Assembly: GCF_018326005.1 (NCBI RefSeq) | Contig: NZ_AP021903.1 | Location: 6,011,501 to 6,075,500, forward strand | Origin: Pseudomonas sp. Seg1 | GTDB lineage: Bacteria; Pseudomonadota; Gammaproteobacteria; Pseudomonadales; Pseudomonadaceae | DNA: 64,000 bases | Direction of reading: 5' to 3' | In this document: in pieces, positions 18,136 to 26,569 of the stretch | How the letters are laid out: each line of letters starts with the position of its first letter | How positions within the stretch are numbered: position 1 is the stretch's first letter | The notes under the pieces: generated by a model | What the model was told of the DNA's origin: nothing | Database searches by the model: none | Seen by the model: only the letters and a program-made list of their open reading frames with translations | Translations under genes and position numbers: made by a program

Positions 18136-19356
18136 TTAAGCCGCATCGCGCTTGGCGTCGTTGCGGTAAGCCGCTACCGCCGCGATCAAGGCTTGAAGTA
18201 TCTCCGCGCTCTCGCCGATCACCGACAGGTCGGCGCGTTTGATCATGTCGCACCCCGGATCGAGGTTGATCGCCACCACTTTGTCGCAAGCACCGATGCC
18301 TTGCAGGTGCTGGATCGCCCCGGAGATACCCACAGCCACGTAAACCCGTGCGGTGACCCAGGTGCCGGACGCGCCGACCTGCCGATCACGGGCCATGAAG
18401 CCATCGTCCACCGCTACCCGCGACGCCCCCTCGGTAGCGCCGAGTGCTGCCGCTGTTTCGTGGAACAGCTGCCAATCCTTGACGCCGTTACCGCCGGAGA
18501 AAATGAATTCGGCTTCGGCCATCGGAATTGCCGCCGGGTCCACTGCGACCGCACCGAGATCCTCGATCCGCGACAGGCTGCGCGCGACACTTGTGGATAA
18601 CTCCACCGGCAGCGCTTCATGGCGGGTTTCGCTGACCGGTTCGGCGCACTCGGCCGACGCCAGAATCAAGCGTGCGACCGGGCGGGCAAGGTCTTGCAAC
18701 CCAGCACCGGCGCGGCCGATGCATTCCTGATCCTTGACCTGCCAGACGCGGGTCGCCGGGCGTTCGCCCAATGCAGCAGCAAAGCGACGGCCGAGTTCAC
18801 CGCCACCGCTGCGGCTGTCCGGCAGCAACCAATGGCGCGGGTTGAATTGGTTATCCACAGCGCGCAGACCTTGCACACGTTGTTCCGGTGCATAACCGCT
18901 GAACTCATCGCCCTCAAGCACCAGCAAGCGATCGACGCCCGCCGTGGCGAAGGCGTTTTCCTTGTGCTCGCCAAACACCACCGCCAGCACTGCGCCGTCC
19001 CTGCCGGCCAGTTGATGCGCGAGACCCAGCAGGTCGCGGTCGTGGCTGCTCAGGCGGCCGCCGACCATGTCCGGCACCACGCTGATGTAGAACGCCGGGG
19101 CCGCGACCTGATGCAGCGGCAACTGCACTTCAACCGTGGCCGAGCGTTTGACCGCCCCGCCCTGCTGCGCGCCGCTACGGTCGATGCGTTTGATGCCGTT
19201 GGGGCCGATGAAGCCGATGCCATGCAGATTCTTGCGGATGACGCCGTTGGGGCCCATCCAGCTGTGTTGCGCCGGTTGCATCGCCGCGTGCAGCGGGTGC
19301 AGACGGTTACGGGCAATCCATTCGGCGCGCGGGTCGCGGCGGATAATGTCGCTCAT
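18136..19356 (-). CDS. etfA: Electron transfer flavoprotein alpha subunit, N-terminally extended
   Basis: 406 aa, about 95 residues longer than typical EtfA (about 310). The C-terminal FAD domain is canonical: ASRVAVDDGFMARDRQVGASGTW followed by VYVAVGISGAIQHLQGIGAC and INLDPGCDMIKRADL. The extra N-terminal part contains two GPNG words (MGPNGVIRKN and IGPNGIKRID). The start overlaps the dgcB stop by one base (TGATG), so the two are translationally coupled. It works with EtfB to take electrons from the DgcA/DgcB enzyme. Confidence 0.91.
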   Translation of the reverse strand: MSDIIRRDPRAEWIARNRLHPLHAAMQPAQHSWMGPNGVIRKNLHGIGFIGPNGIKRIDRSGAQQGGAVKRSATVEVQLPLHQVAAPAFYISVVPDMVGGRLSSHDRDLLGLAHQLAGRDGAVLAVVFGEHKENAFATAGVDRLLVLEGDEFSGYAPEQRVQGLRAVDNQFNPRHWLLPDSRSGGGELGRRFAAALGERPATRVWQVKDQECIGRAGAGLQDLARPVARLILASAECAEPVSETRHEALPVELSTSVARSLSRIEDLGAVAVDPAAIPMAEAEFIFSGGNGVKDWQLFHETAAALGATEGASRVAVDDGFMARDRQVGASGTWVTARVYVAVGISGAIQHLQGIGACDKVVAINLDPGCDMIKRADLSVIGESAEILQALIAAVAAYRNDAKRDAA

Positions 19357-21305
19357 CAGTGGGCCTCCGCAGGTTCACGTTTGGCCGGTGCAGTCGGCTT
19401 GCCTGGCGCGGCGTCTTCGAGCAGCGCATCGGCCACCAGTTCGGCGATGTCCTTGATCATCGGACGCGGTTCGACCACGCCTTCGAGCATCGCCGTGCAC
19501 TGTGGACAACCCACGGCCACCAGCTCGGCGCCGGTCTCGCGGATGTCTTCCATGCGCATGTCGGGAATCCGCTGCTTGCCCGGAATGTCGGTGATTGGCG
19601 CGCCGCCACCGCCGCCGCAGCAGCGCGAGCGGAAGCCGGAACGTTGCATCTCTTTGACCTCGATGCCGAGGGCACGCAGCACTTCACGCGGCGCCTCGTA
19701 CTCGCCGTTGTAACGGCCGAGGTAACACGGATCGTGATAAGTCACGCTGTTGCCTTTGTGCTGACCAAGATTGAGCGCGCCAGCCTGGATGATTTCCGCC
19801 ATGTAGGTGCTGTGGTGCTGCACCAGGTAGTGGCCGTCGAAGGCGCCGTACTCGTTTTTCAGCACATGGAAACTGTGCGGATCACAGGTGACGATGCGGT
19901 TGAAGCTGTATTTGGCCAGGGTCTGGATGTTGCGTTTCGCGAGCAACTGGAAGGTCGCTTCGTCGCCCAAACGACGGGCGACATCGCCGCTGTCGCGCTC
20001 TTCGAGACCGAGTACGGCAAAGTCGATTTTCGCCGCCTTCAGCACTTTGACGAAGGCGCGCAAGGTGCGCTGGTTACGCATGTCGAAGGCACCATCGCCG
20101 ACCCAGAACAGCACGTCGGTGGACTTCTTCTCGCTGAGCAGATTGAGGTTCAAGTCCGCCGCCCAGTTCATCCGCCCGCCCGGGGCGAAACCGCCGGGGT
20201 TGTCGGTGGCGATCAGGTTTTCCAGAACCTCGGCGCCCTTGTTCGGGGTCGCGCCTTTTTCCAGAGTCAGGTGGCGGCGCATGTCGACGATGGCGTCGAC
20301 GTGCTCGATCATCATCGGGCATTCCTCGACGCAGGCGCGGCAAGTGGTGCACGACCACAGGGTTTCGGCATCGACCAGACCGTTGACGATCGGTTGATGC
20401 GGATTGCCGCTGTGCTCACCAATTGGCTTGCCGGGATACGGGCTACCGGCGAATTTCGCGTCAGTGCCGCCAGCCAGGCCGACGACCATGTCCTGAATCA
20501 GTTTCTTCGGGTTAAGTGGCTGGCCGGCGGCGAAGGCCGGACACGCGGCTTCGCATTTGCCGCACTGCACGCAGGCGTCGAAACCGAGCAACTGGTTCCA
20601 GGTGAAATCCTTGGGTTTTTCCACGCCCAGCGGCGCGCTTGGATCATTCAGATCCAGCGGTTTCAAACCGGTGGAACGGCCGCCACCAAAACGCTCGGCG
20701 CGACGGTGCCAGGCCAGATGCAGGGCCCCGGCGAAGGCGTGCTTCATCGGCCCGCCCCAGGTCATGCCGAAGAACAGTTCCGACACGCCCCACAGCACGC
20801 CAATCCCGAGAATCGCTGCCAGCAGCCACCCGCCGAAGTTCTCCGGGAGGATCCCGGCCACCGGCAAGGTCACCAGAAAGAACGACGCCGAGAACGCCAA
20901 CAAGCTTTTCGGCAGGCGCATCCACGGGCCTTTCGACAACCGTGCCGGCGGGTTGCGTCGACGCAGATAAACGAAGATTGCACCGACGAACATCACCGCC
21001 GTCATCAGCAGCAAGGCGTAACCGAGGATGCGGTTATGCAGGCCGAAACCATGCACCAGAATCGCCAGCACAATCGACGCCACCGCACCGCCGGCCGTGG
21101 CCACGTGGGTATTGGCGATGTATTTGTCCCGCGCCACCACATGGTGCAAATCGACCATGTAGCGCTTGGGCATGGCGAGCAGGCCGCCGATCAGATCGAC
21201 CTTCGAGGCCCGGCCCCGACGCCACATCGCTACCCGCCGCAACGCGCCCAGCACCGCAAGGGCCAGGGCTGCGAACAACAGGATTGGAAGAAGGGTGTTC
21301 AACAT
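19356..21305 (-). CDS. dgcB: Dimethylglycine catabolism membrane iron-sulfur protein
   Basis: 649 aa. The N-terminus holds several membrane helices (about 1-21, 70-90, 95-113, 135-178). Two 4Fe-4S clusters of the heterodisulfide-reductase C type follow: C245-x2-C248-x2-C251-x3-C255 and C319-x2-C322-x2-C325-x3-C329. Then come two cysteine-rich CCG-like segments (C527/C562-C563 and C600/C603). The start at 21305 has GGGAGC seven bases upstream; an ATG five codons earlier is weaker. It probably links DgcA and the ETF to the quinone pool. It lies 163 bp after dgcA, the gap being filled by a REPIN, and is coupled to etfA. Confidence 0.93.
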   Translation of the reverse strand: MLNTLLPILLFAALALAVLGALRRVAMWRRGRASKVDLIGGLLAMPKRYMVDLHHVVARDKYIANTHVATAGGAVASIVLAILVHGFGLHNRILGYALLLMTAVMFVGAIFVYLRRRNPPARLSKGPWMRLPKSLLAFSASFFLVTLPVAGILPENFGGWLLAAILGIGVLWGVSELFFGMTWGGPMKHAFAGALHLAWHRRAERFGGGRSTGLKPLDLNDPSAPLGVEKPKDFTWNQLLGFDACVQCGKCEAACPAFAAGQPLNPKKLIQDMVVGLAGGTDAKFAGSPYPGKPIGEHSGNPHQPIVNGLVDAETLWSCTTCRACVEECPMMIEHVDAIVDMRRHLTLEKGATPNKGAEVLENLIATDNPGGFAPGGRMNWAADLNLNLLSEKKSTDVLFWVGDGAFDMRNQRTLRAFVKVLKAAKIDFAVLGLEERDSGDVARRLGDEATFQLLAKRNIQTLAKYSFNRIVTCDPHSFHVLKNEYGAFDGHYLVQHHSTYMAEIIQAGALNLGQHKGNSVTYHDPCYLGRYNGEYEAPREVLRALGIEVKEMQRSGFRSRCCGGGGGAPITDIPGKQRIPDMRMEDIRETGAELVAVGCPQCTAMLEGVVEPRPMIKDIAELVADALLEDAAPGKPTAPAKREPAEAH

Positions 21306-21361
21306 AGGTGAAGCTCCCAAAGACCGCAGGGTCTTGCAGGTCGAGTTGCCTTACTCGGTCA

Positions 21362-21456
21362 CTGTGGGAGCGGGCTTGCCCGCGATTGCATTCTGTCAGT
21401 CACAGTTGCATTGACTGACCCTCCGCTATCGCGGGCAAGCCCGCTCCCACAGGGTC
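21362..21456. repeat. REPIN, family B, inside the dgc operon
   Basis: Inverted pair of GGGAGCGGGCTTGCCCGCGA between dgcA and dgcB. Intra-operon hairpins of this sort can block 3' exonucleases and change the relative amounts of the two messages. Confidence 0.88.
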
Positions 21457-21468
21457 ATGTGCAAGCCT

Positions 21469-23529
21469 TTAGAAGTCTTTACACAGTCTGAGTGCGTCAT
21501 AAATCGCGGCGTGGGTATTACGCTGCGCCACGCAGTCACCGATGCGGAACAGCAAGTAACCGTCACCCGTGGTGCTCAGCGACGGCTGCGGCTTGATCGC
21601 GAACAGTGCGTCAATTTCGATCTGGCCCTTGTTGCGCGAACCGTCCTTGAGCCCGTAATACAGCTCTTCGTCCGGACGCACGCCGTTCTCCACTACCACC
21701 TGATCGACTACCCGCTCCTCTTTGGCGCCGGTGTATTCGTTCTCCAGCACCGCCACCAACTTGTCGCCCTCGCGGTAGACCTTCTCCAGCATCATGTCGC
21801 CGGTCATGATCACTTCTTTCGGGTACATGCTGCGGTAGTAGGTCGGGAACGACGTACCACCGATGGCCACGCCCGGTTTGATGTCGTCGGTGACGATCTC
21901 GACCTGGCTGCCCTTGTCGGCGAGGAAGTCGGCAACCGACATCCCGGTGAACTCACAAATGGTGTCGTAGACCAAGACGTTCTTGCCCGGCGCGACCTTG
22001 CCGTCGAGCACGTCCCAACTGCTGACCACCAGCCCTTCGGCGGCGCCCCAGTGTTCGTTCTGCTCAAGGAACGGATGACCGCCCACCGCCAGCACCACCA
22101 CGTCCGGACGCAAGTCCATGATGGTCGCGATATCTGCCGCCGTGCCCAGACGCAGGTCGACTTTCAGCCGCGCCAGCTCCAGCTGGAACCAGCGGGTGAT
22201 ACCGGCGATCTGGTCACGTTGCGGCGCTTTCGACGCGGTGGTGATTTGGCCGCCGATGAATTCTTTCTTCTCGAACAGCGTCACGTCGTGGCCACGCTCG
22301 GCCGACACACGCGCCGCTTCCATGCCCGCCGGCCCAGCACCGACGATCACCACTTTGCGTTTCACACCAGTGGATTTCTCGATGATGTGCGGCACGCCCA
22401 TGTATTCACGGGAGGTCGCGGCGTTCTGGATGCACAGCACATCCAGCCCCTGATACTGGCGATCGATGCAGTAGTTGGCGCCGACGCACTGTTTGATCTG
22501 GTCGACCTGGCCCATCTTGATCTTGGCGATCAGGTGCGGGTCAGCGATGTGCGCGCGGGTCATGCCGACCATGTCGACGTAACCGCCCTCCAGAATGCGC
22601 GTGGCCTGGTTCGGGTCCTTGATGTTCTGCGCGTGCAGCACCGGTGCCTTGACCACTTCCTTGATTCCGGCAGCCAAGTGCAGAAACGGCTCCGGTGGAT
22701 AACTCATGTTGGGGATAACGTTGGCCAGGGTGTTGTGGGTGTCGCACCCCGAACCGACCACGCCGATGAAGTCGATCATGCCGGTGTCGTCGTAATACTT
22801 GGCGATCTGTTTCATGTCCTCGTGGGACAAACCGTCCGGGTGGAACTCGTCACCGCACAGACGGATGCCGACACAGAAATCGTCGCCGACTTCCTTGCGC
22901 ACAGCCTTGAGCACTTCCAGACCGAAACGCATGCGGTTCTCGAAGCTGCCGCCCCATTCGTCGGTGCGTTTGTTGACCCGTGGGCTCCAGAACTGGTCGA
23001 TCATGTGCTGGTGCACGGCGGACAGCTCAACACCGTCGAGACCACCGGCCTTGGCCCGCGCCGCAGCGGTGGCGTAGTTGCCGATCACCCGCCAGATTTC
23101 TTCCGGCTCGATGGTTTTGCAAGTCGCGCGGTGCACTGGTTCACGGATGCCCGACGGCGACAGCAGGGTCGGCCAGTGCTCGCCGTCCCAGCGCGAGCGG
23201 CGGCCCATGTGAGTAATCTGGATCATGATCTTGGCGCCATGCTTGTGCATGGCGTCGGCCAGATTCTGGAAGTGCGGGATGATCCGGTCATCCGCCAGGT
23301 TCACCGATTTCCACCAGCCTTGCGGGCTGTCGATGGCCACACTGGAAGAACCGCCGCAAATCGCCAGGCCGATGCCGCCCTTGGCTTTCTCTTCGTAGTA
23401 TTTGACGTAGCGGTCGGTGGTCATGCCGCCGTCGGTCGCGTAGACCTCGGCGTGCGCGGTACTGAGCACGCGGTTGCGGATGGTCAGTTTGCCGATCTGG
23501 ATCGGCTGGAACATTGCTTCGAAAGCCAT
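21469..23529 (-). CDS. dgcA: Dimethylglycine demethylase, Old-Yellow-Enzyme/Fe-S flavoprotein subunit
   Basis: 686 aa protein of the trimethylamine-dehydrogenase / 2,4-dienoyl-CoA-reductase family. An N-terminal TIM barrel binds FMN (TAHAEVYATDGGM near the N-terminus; HQHMIDQFWSPRVNKRTDEWGGSFENR about 173-199). A Fe-S cysteine segment follows (CVGANYC and then LDVLCIQNA, about 338-362). A dinucleotide-binding module starts at KVVIVGAGPAGMEAARVS. It oxidatively removes a methyl from dimethylglycine to give sarcosine. The start at 23529 lies 15 bp after the upstream gene's stop. Known as PA5398 in P. aeruginosa. Confidence 0.95.
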   Translation of the reverse strand: MAFEAMFQPIQIGKLTIRNRVLSTAHAEVYATDGGMTTDRYVKYYEEKAKGGIGLAICGGSSSVAIDSPQGWWKSVNLADDRIIPHFQNLADAMHKHGAKIMIQITHMGRRSRWDGEHWPTLLSPSGIREPVHRATCKTIEPEEIWRVIGNYATAAARAKAGGLDGVELSAVHQHMIDQFWSPRVNKRTDEWGGSFENRMRFGLEVLKAVRKEVGDDFCVGIRLCGDEFHPDGLSHEDMKQIAKYYDDTGMIDFIGVVGSGCDTHNTLANVIPNMSYPPEPFLHLAAGIKEVVKAPVLHAQNIKDPNQATRILEGGYVDMVGMTRAHIADPHLIAKIKMGQVDQIKQCVGANYCIDRQYQGLDVLCIQNAATSREYMGVPHIIEKSTGVKRKVVIVGAGPAGMEAARVSAERGHDVTLFEKKEFIGGQITTASKAPQRDQIAGITRWFQLELARLKVDLRLGTAADIATIMDLRPDVVVLAVGGHPFLEQNEHWGAAEGLVVSSWDVLDGKVAPGKNVLVYDTICEFTGMSVADFLADKGSQVEIVTDDIKPGVAIGGTSFPTYYRSMYPKEVIMTGDMMLEKVYREGDKLVAVLENEYTGAKEERVVDQVVVENGVRPDEELYYGLKDGSRNKGQIEIDALFAIKPQPSLSTTGDGYLLFRIGDCVAQRNTHAAIYDALRLCKDF

Positions 23530-23544
23530 GGCGGGTTCCTCGAC

Positions 23545-24075
23545 TTACAACGGCTTGACGGTGAACAGGCCGTCGTCGTGGCCTTCTTCGGAGCCACCGT
23601 AGACTTGCTCGGCAACCGTGCGAATCTTGCTGCCGCGCGCTTCAAGTATCTGATCCATGGCACCGGCAAACCAGCCGGTGAACATGTAGTCGACCTTGCG
23701 CCCGACCTTGCCGTAGACGTAGACGAACGCCGAGTGTTCGAGCTTGACGCTGGCGGTGCCTTTGTCGAGGTCGATGTCCTGGATCTTGAATAGGCCCCAG
23801 CCGCGTTGCGACAAGCGCTTCATGTAGTGTTCGAACACCGCGACGCCTTCCAGGCCGTGGCATTCGGCTTCTTTTTCACACCAGTGCCAGGCGGACTTGT
23901 AGCCGGCCTTGTAGAGGATTTCGGCGTAGGCGTCGGCGCCCAGCACTTCCTCGATGCCCATGTGGTTATTCACGAAGAAGTGGCGTGGCACGTAGAGCAT
24001 CGGCAGGGCGTCGGAGGTCCAGACACCGGTTTCGCTGTCGACTTCGATTGGCAATTGCGGGGCGATCTTGGCCAT
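23545..24075 (-). CDS. DUF5943 (V4R-like) protein of the dimethylglycine operon
   Basis: 176 aa with no signal peptide. It has a compact fold with WCEKEAECHGLEGVAVFEHYMKRL and a glycine/aromatic-rich second half, resembling the 4-vinyl-reductase-like small-molecule binding fold. Two cysteines and two histidines cluster around 66-74 (WHWCEKEAECHG), which could hold a metal or cofactor. It is always found just before dgcA as I recall (PA5397 in P. aeruginosa). No enzymatic role is established; an accessory subunit or ligand-binding protein for DgcAB is the reasonable guess. Confidence 0.8.
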   Translation of the reverse strand: MAKIAPQLPIEVDSETGVWTSDALPMLYVPRHFFVNNHMGIEEVLGADAYAEILYKAGYKSAWHWCEKEAECHGLEGVAVFEHYMKRLSQRGWGLFKIQDIDLDKGTASVKLEHSAFVYVYGKVGRKVDYMFTGWFAGAMDQILEARGSKIRTVAEQVYGGSEEGHDDGLFTVKPL

Positions 24076-24153
24076 GGAAACTTAACTCCAGAAAATTTGG
24101 TTTGTTACCCCCGGCGCGGACGGCCGGGGGAAAGGATTCAGAAGTGCGGTGGC

Positions 24154-25131
24154 TTATTCGCCCCAAACATCTTTCAAGACGTTGACCCAGTTCTCGCCCA
24201 TGATCTTGCGCACGACGCGCTCGGAGTGGCCGCGCTTGAGCAGGGTTTCGGTCAGGTTCGGGAACTCGCCGACGGTGCGGATGCCCAGCGGGTTGATGAT
24301 CTTGCCGAAGCTGGTCAGACGACGGGCGTAGCCCTTGTCGTGGGTCAGGTATTCGAAGAAGTCCTGACCGTGACCCTGGGTGAAGTCGGTGCCGATGCCG
24401 ATGGCGTCTTCGCCGACAATATTCATGGTGTATTCGATGGCTTCGGCGTAGTCGTCGATGGTCGAATCGATGCCCTTGGCCAGGAACGGCGCAAACATGG
24501 TCACGCCGACAAAACCGCCGTGATCAGCAATGAACTTCAATTCTGCATCGGACTTGTTGCGCGGGTGCTCCTTGAGCCCCGACGGCAGGCAGTGGGAATA
24601 GCAGACCGGTTTTTTCGATTCGAGGATGACTTCTTCCGACGTCTTGGAGCCGACGTGGGACAGGTCGCACATGACGCCGACGCGGTTCATCTCGGCAACG
24701 ATTTCGCGACCGAAGCCCGACAGGCCGCCGTCACGCTCGTAGCAACCGGTGCCGACCAGGTTCTGGGTGTTGTAGCACATCTGCACGATGCCGACGCCGA
24801 GCTGCTTGAACACCTCGACATAGCCGATCTGGTCTTCAAACGCGTGGGCGTTCTGGAAGCCGAAGAGGATGCCGGTCTTGCCCTGCTCCTTGGCGCGACG
24901 GATGTCGGCGGTGGTGCGCACCGGCATCACCAGGTCGCTGTTCTCGCGGATCAGCTTCTGGCTGGCAGCGATGTTGTTCACGGTCGCCTGAAAGCCTTCC
25001 CACACCGACACAGTGCAGTTGGCCGCCGTCAGACCGCCCTTGCGCATGTCTTCGAACAGCTCGCGGTTCCATTTGGCAATGATCAGACCGTCGATAACGA
25101 TGCTGTCGGCGTGTAATTCGGCTGGGCTCAT
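24154..25131 (-). CDS. Dipeptidase, renal dipeptidase (M19) family
   Basis: 325 aa amidohydrolase-fold protein. Recognisable M19 pieces are DGLIIAKW near the N-terminus (HxD replaced by a variant), FGFQNAHAFEDQ, CDLSHVGSKTSEEVI with its metal histidine, CYSHCLPSGLKEHPRN and GIGTDFTQG. ATG 25131 follows AAGGGGAC and gives MSPAELHADSIVIDG; upstream in-frame sequence is unrelated to the family. First gene of the dimethylglycine operon. In P. aeruginosa the homologue (PA5396) is under GbdR control, but its real substrate in betaine catabolism is not known to me. Confidence 0.87.
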   Translation of the reverse strand: MSPAELHADSIVIDGLIIAKWNRELFEDMRKGGLTAANCTVSVWEGFQATVNNIAASQKLIRENSDLVMPVRTTADIRRAKEQGKTGILFGFQNAHAFEDQIGYVEVFKQLGVGIVQMCYNTQNLVGTGCYERDGGLSGFGREIVAEMNRVGVMCDLSHVGSKTSEEVILESKKPVCYSHCLPSGLKEHPRNKSDAELKFIADHGGFVGVTMFAPFLAKGIDSTIDDYAEAIEYTMNIVGEDAIGIGTDFTQGHGQDFFEYLTHDKGYARRLTSFGKIINPLGIRTVGEFPNLTETLLKRGHSERVVRKIMGENWVNVLKDVWGE

Positions 25132-25226
25132 CAGGCGTCCCCTTATTGGCGATTCATGCGCCGAATCGTCTGCCGGCGCTTTGGGGCCAGCATATGCCTC
25201 GGTGCCCGGGCGCCCGGGTGCAAAAA

Positions 25227-25262
25227 CGACAGGGGAATTGCCGAAAGCGTCAATCCGCGACA
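25227..25262 (-). promoter_or_regulatory. Putative GbdR half-sites of the dgc operon
   Basis: On the minus strand TGTCG (25231-25227) lies 21 bp from TGACG (25252-25248), and another TGTCG is at 25262-25258. They stand about 100-130 bp before the dipeptidase start, as expected for an AraC-type activator. Attribution to GbdR is inferred. Confidence 0.4.
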
Positions 25263-25364
25263 AAGGGTCGCCAGGCGCTCCGATCAGCTACCTGTTCAAG
25301 CCCGCCAGCTTGAGCCAGAATCTGGCGCATCTTGGATACACCACTGGATTAGAGCGGCGACAAC

Positions 25365-25766
25365 ATGAAATCGATCTTCCTGGCCCTGGCACTGATTGCG
25401 ACCGGCGTACACGCCGCCGAAGAGACCGACAACAACCCGTGCGACGCGGTGGAAAACGACGTCCAGACCTTGGAATGCTCGACCTACAGCCGCACCACCG
25501 CCGAGGATTTGCTCAAGGACAACTACGCCAGCCTCGCCGAGCGCATGCAGGCCACCTACGGCAAAAACGCCGCGCAACTGGCGGATATCACCGCCAAACT
25601 CAAAACCGCCCAGCAGCAGTGGCTGAAGACACGGGATGCGGATTGCGCGGTGGAGGCGTTCCCGGCGACGGCGGGGAGCAAGGCCTTCACGATTGCGCAG
25701 AATGACTGCGTGGCGCGGATGAGTGATGAACGGTCGGAGTTTTTGGAGTCGATTGGGCAGGAATAG
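25365..25766 (+). CDS. LprI-like periplasmic protein (DUF1311)
   Basis: 133 aa. It begins with a signal peptide (MKSIFLALALIATGVHAAEE; cleavage likely after A17 or A18). The mature part has four cysteines (PCDAV, LECST, DADCAVEA, QNDCVARM) able to form two disulfides, as in the LprI lysozyme-inhibitor-like family. The middle is helical, rich in Ala, Gln and Lys. It is divergent from the dgc operon and read alone; a role in lysozyme resistance is family-based and unproven. Confidence 0.8.
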   Translation: MKSIFLALALIATGVHAAEETDNNPCDAVENDVQTLECSTYSRTTAEDLLKDNYASLAERMQATYGKNAAQLADITAKLKTAQQQWLKTRDADCAVEAFPATAGSKAFTIAQNDCVARMSDERSEFLESIGQE

Positions 25767-25858
25767 TCCTAAAAATTTGAAGGAAAATTGGCACTGCTTT
25801 CTGCAATTGCCTCGTGAATCTCTTCTTCTTACGGCACATGCCGACTTCGCCTACACCT

Positions 25859-25897
25859 ATTGCGTGAAAGCCCCGATCTACGGGCGCTTCACGCAAT
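25859..25897. repeat. Long isolated hairpin
   Basis: ATTGCGTGAA and its perfect inverse TTCACGCAAT enclose an inner GCCC/GGGC pairing, giving a 39-nt hairpin in the gap between the LprI-like gene and the toxin gene. There is no T tract. It resembles none of the REP families here. Confidence 0.6.
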
Positions 25898-25932
25898 ATC
25901 CTGACAACTGTTCTTGATTGGCCACCTTAAAA

Positions 25933-25972
25933 ATATAAGCAAAGACTCGCGAATCTTATAAAAGACTTATAT
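25933..25972. promoter_or_regulatory. Probable operator/promoter of the toxin-antitoxin pair
   Basis: TATAAG at 25934 and CTTATA at 25955 and 25966 give one inverted and one direct arrangement of the same hexamer just before the toxin ATG at 25979, in unusually AT-rich DNA. Autoregulation by the downstream XRE protein would fit. Confidence 0.4.
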
Positions 25973-25978
25973 TCTTCC

Positions 25979-26233
25979 ATGAACAGCATCCACTGGACAC
26001 GAAAGGCCGTTAAGCAACTCTTGAAATTGCACTCTGTGCATCAGGTACAGGTTCGAGATGCCGTTACGGCGCTTGCCGACATGCCTGATATGGGCAATGT
26101 CAAAGCACTGATTGGCCATGACTACTCCTACCGCCTGCGTGTCGGTAATTATCGAGTCATGTTCGACTGGGATGGCGCAATCAAAGTGGTCAGTATTCAA
26201 GAGGTCAAGAAACGCGATGAACGCACCTACTGA
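25979..26233 (+). CDS. RelE/ParE-type toxin of a TA pair
   Basis: 84 aa with the RelE/HigB-like pattern: IHWTRKAVKQLLKL at the N-terminus, DYSYRLRVGNYRVMFDW in the centre (the conserved RxGxYRvmf core) and KVVSIQEVKKRDERTY at the end. Such toxins are ribosome-dependent mRNA nucleases or gyrase inhibitors. The gene overlaps the next by 17 bp. The toxin-first order matches HigBA-like systems. It lies in lower-GC DNA than its neighbours, suggesting acquisition. Confidence 0.85.
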   Translation: MNSIHWTRKAVKQLLKLHSVHQVQVRDAVTALADMPDMGNVKALIGHDYSYRLRVGNYRVMFDWDGAIKVVSIQEVKKRDERTY

Positions 26234-26540
26234 CATCCAAATCATCAACGACGCCGAGGGCAACCCCGCCTTCGTCGTCATTCCCTACGCGCAGTACGTT
26301 GCGCAAAAAATGCAGCCCGACCTGATTCCCCATGAGGTCGTCAGCCGGATGGTCGATGGGGCAACACCGATCCGTGCCTGGCGCGAGCACCTGAATCTGA
26401 CACAGGAAGAAGTCGCCAAACGCATGGGCATTTCGCAACCGGCGTTTGCCCAGCAGGAAACAGTCGCCAAGCCTCGCAAGGCCACGCGCGAGAAAATTGC
26501 AGCAGCCTTCGGCATCACAGCCAATCAGCTTGAACTGTAA
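26217..26540 (+). CDS. XRE-family antitoxin
   Basis: 107 aa. The first half (MNAPTDIQIINDAEGNPAFVVIPYAQYVAQ) resembles the toxin-neutralising arm of PHD/RelB-like antitoxins. The second half is a Cro/C1 helix-turn-helix (LTQEEVAKRMGISQPAFAQQE, about 61-81). The start lies inside the toxin gene (17-bp overlap), so the two are co-translated. Expected to repress its own promoter at the TATAAG/CTTATA sites. Confidence 0.87.
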   Translation: MNAPTDIQIINDAEGNPAFVVIPYAQYVAQKMQPDLIPHEVVSRMVDGATPIRAWREHLNLTQEEVAKRMGISQPAFAQQETVAKPRKATREKIAAAFGITANQLEL

Positions 26541-26569
26541 GCTGCCCTCTTCACTTGAAGGAATTCCCC

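Noticed and set aside
21457..23793. 778-codon open frame opposite dgcA
   Set aside because: Antisense to a secure dgcA; no family motifs.
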